From Yponomeuta sedellus (Eukaryota > Arthropoda > Insecta > Lepidoptera > Yponomeutidae), in contig OW203725.1 in the NCBI GenBank assembly GCA_934045075.1, forward strand, positions 18,993,497 through 19,057,496: a DNA stretch of 64,000 bases. The letters are read 5' to 3'. Shown one piece after another: positions 63,744 to 64,000 of the stretch. The translations under genes were made by a program, and so were the position numbers. The notes under the pieces were generated by a model. It made no database searches. It was given only the letters and a program-made list of their open reading frames with translations, and had not been told where the DNA came from. How positions within the stretch are numbered: position 1 is the first letter of the stretch; each line of letters opens with the position of its first letter.

Positions 63744-63955
63744 TAAGCCGTTGGTGCCGGCTGTCATGTGATGGCAGTCGTTAAACCATATCAGAGGATT
63801 TATGGGCGGCTTGATAACTTCTGACAGTAAGTTACAATCCTCCACCAGTCTGGACTCGGCCCTCGTGGTGGAGTACGGCCTAACCTTCCTGCGATGCAGG
63901 AAGAGACCCGTGCCCCAGCAGTGGGGACACACAAGGCTTGATATCGATCGATAAC
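63744..63955 (+). mobile_element. Rep-1 copy
   Basis: Starts at TAAGCCGTTGGTGCCGGCTG, includes GGCGGCTTGATAACTTCTGA, hairpin CTTCCTGCGATGCAGGAAG, CCCCAGCAGTGGGG and the family 3' end GGCTTGATATCGATCG. Plus-oriented, 5'-truncated. Confidence 0.85.
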
Positions 63956-64000
63956 GAAGGTTAAAGCCATATTTCTAAAATTATTTTAAAGCTGTGGAAA

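Overview
The window looks like a piece of an AT-rich lepidopteran (moth or butterfly) nuclear genome. Host genes are split into short exons with GT-AG introns. The space between them is filled with families typical of Lepidoptera: tRNA-headed SINEs, CTAGT-ended Helitrons, TIR miniature elements, PHD-ORF1 LINEs, and an env-carrying gypsy-type errantivirus. No bacterial-type operons, rRNA genes or CRISPR arrays are present.

Host genes. (1) 732-2431, minus: the first 144 codons of prohibitin 1 (PHB), the rest lying beyond the left edge. (2) 5722-6540, plus: a small THAP zinc-finger gene with a complete C2CH plus AVP signature, possibly continuing into downstream exons to 8242. (3) 13114-17192, plus: a four-exon, 171-residue, four-transmembrane protein with a CCCC N-terminus (DUF4728/LAPTM-like by appearance). 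No other stretch convinced me as host coding sequence.

Mobile part. A nearly complete LINE lies on the minus strand at 24055-28624. It has a PHD-finger ORF1 and an ORF2 broken by one frameshift between endonuclease and reverse transcriptase, and ends in eight copies of a heptamer. A complete errantivirus-like endogenous retrovirus occupies 31575-39919 on the minus strand. It has gag, pol and env open, a tRNA-Leu-type primer site, a UUUAAAC slippery heptamer touching the gag stop, a 5-bp target duplication, and LTRs differing by only two substitutions over 261 aligned bases plus one short insertion. It appears young and structurally intact.

Repeats. At least five SINE-like families occur. One of them (SINE-A) repeatedly shows 5' inversions of the twin-priming kind with 11-13 bp target duplications. 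A second retroposon family (about ten copies, called Rep-1 here) is 5'-truncated at variable points, shares one 3' end, and has five copies with 9-12 bp target duplications. There are about a dozen TIR or fold-back elements, some nested so that insertion order can be read directly. The oddest structure is a perfect 283-bp-armed palindrome at 55254-55829 beside an RTE-like reverse transcriptase fragment.

The rest (9.1-10.4, 17.5-20.0, 42-44, 50-52, 52.2-55.2 and 57-62 kb) is intergenic or intronic sequence in which I see only scattered repeat fragments.
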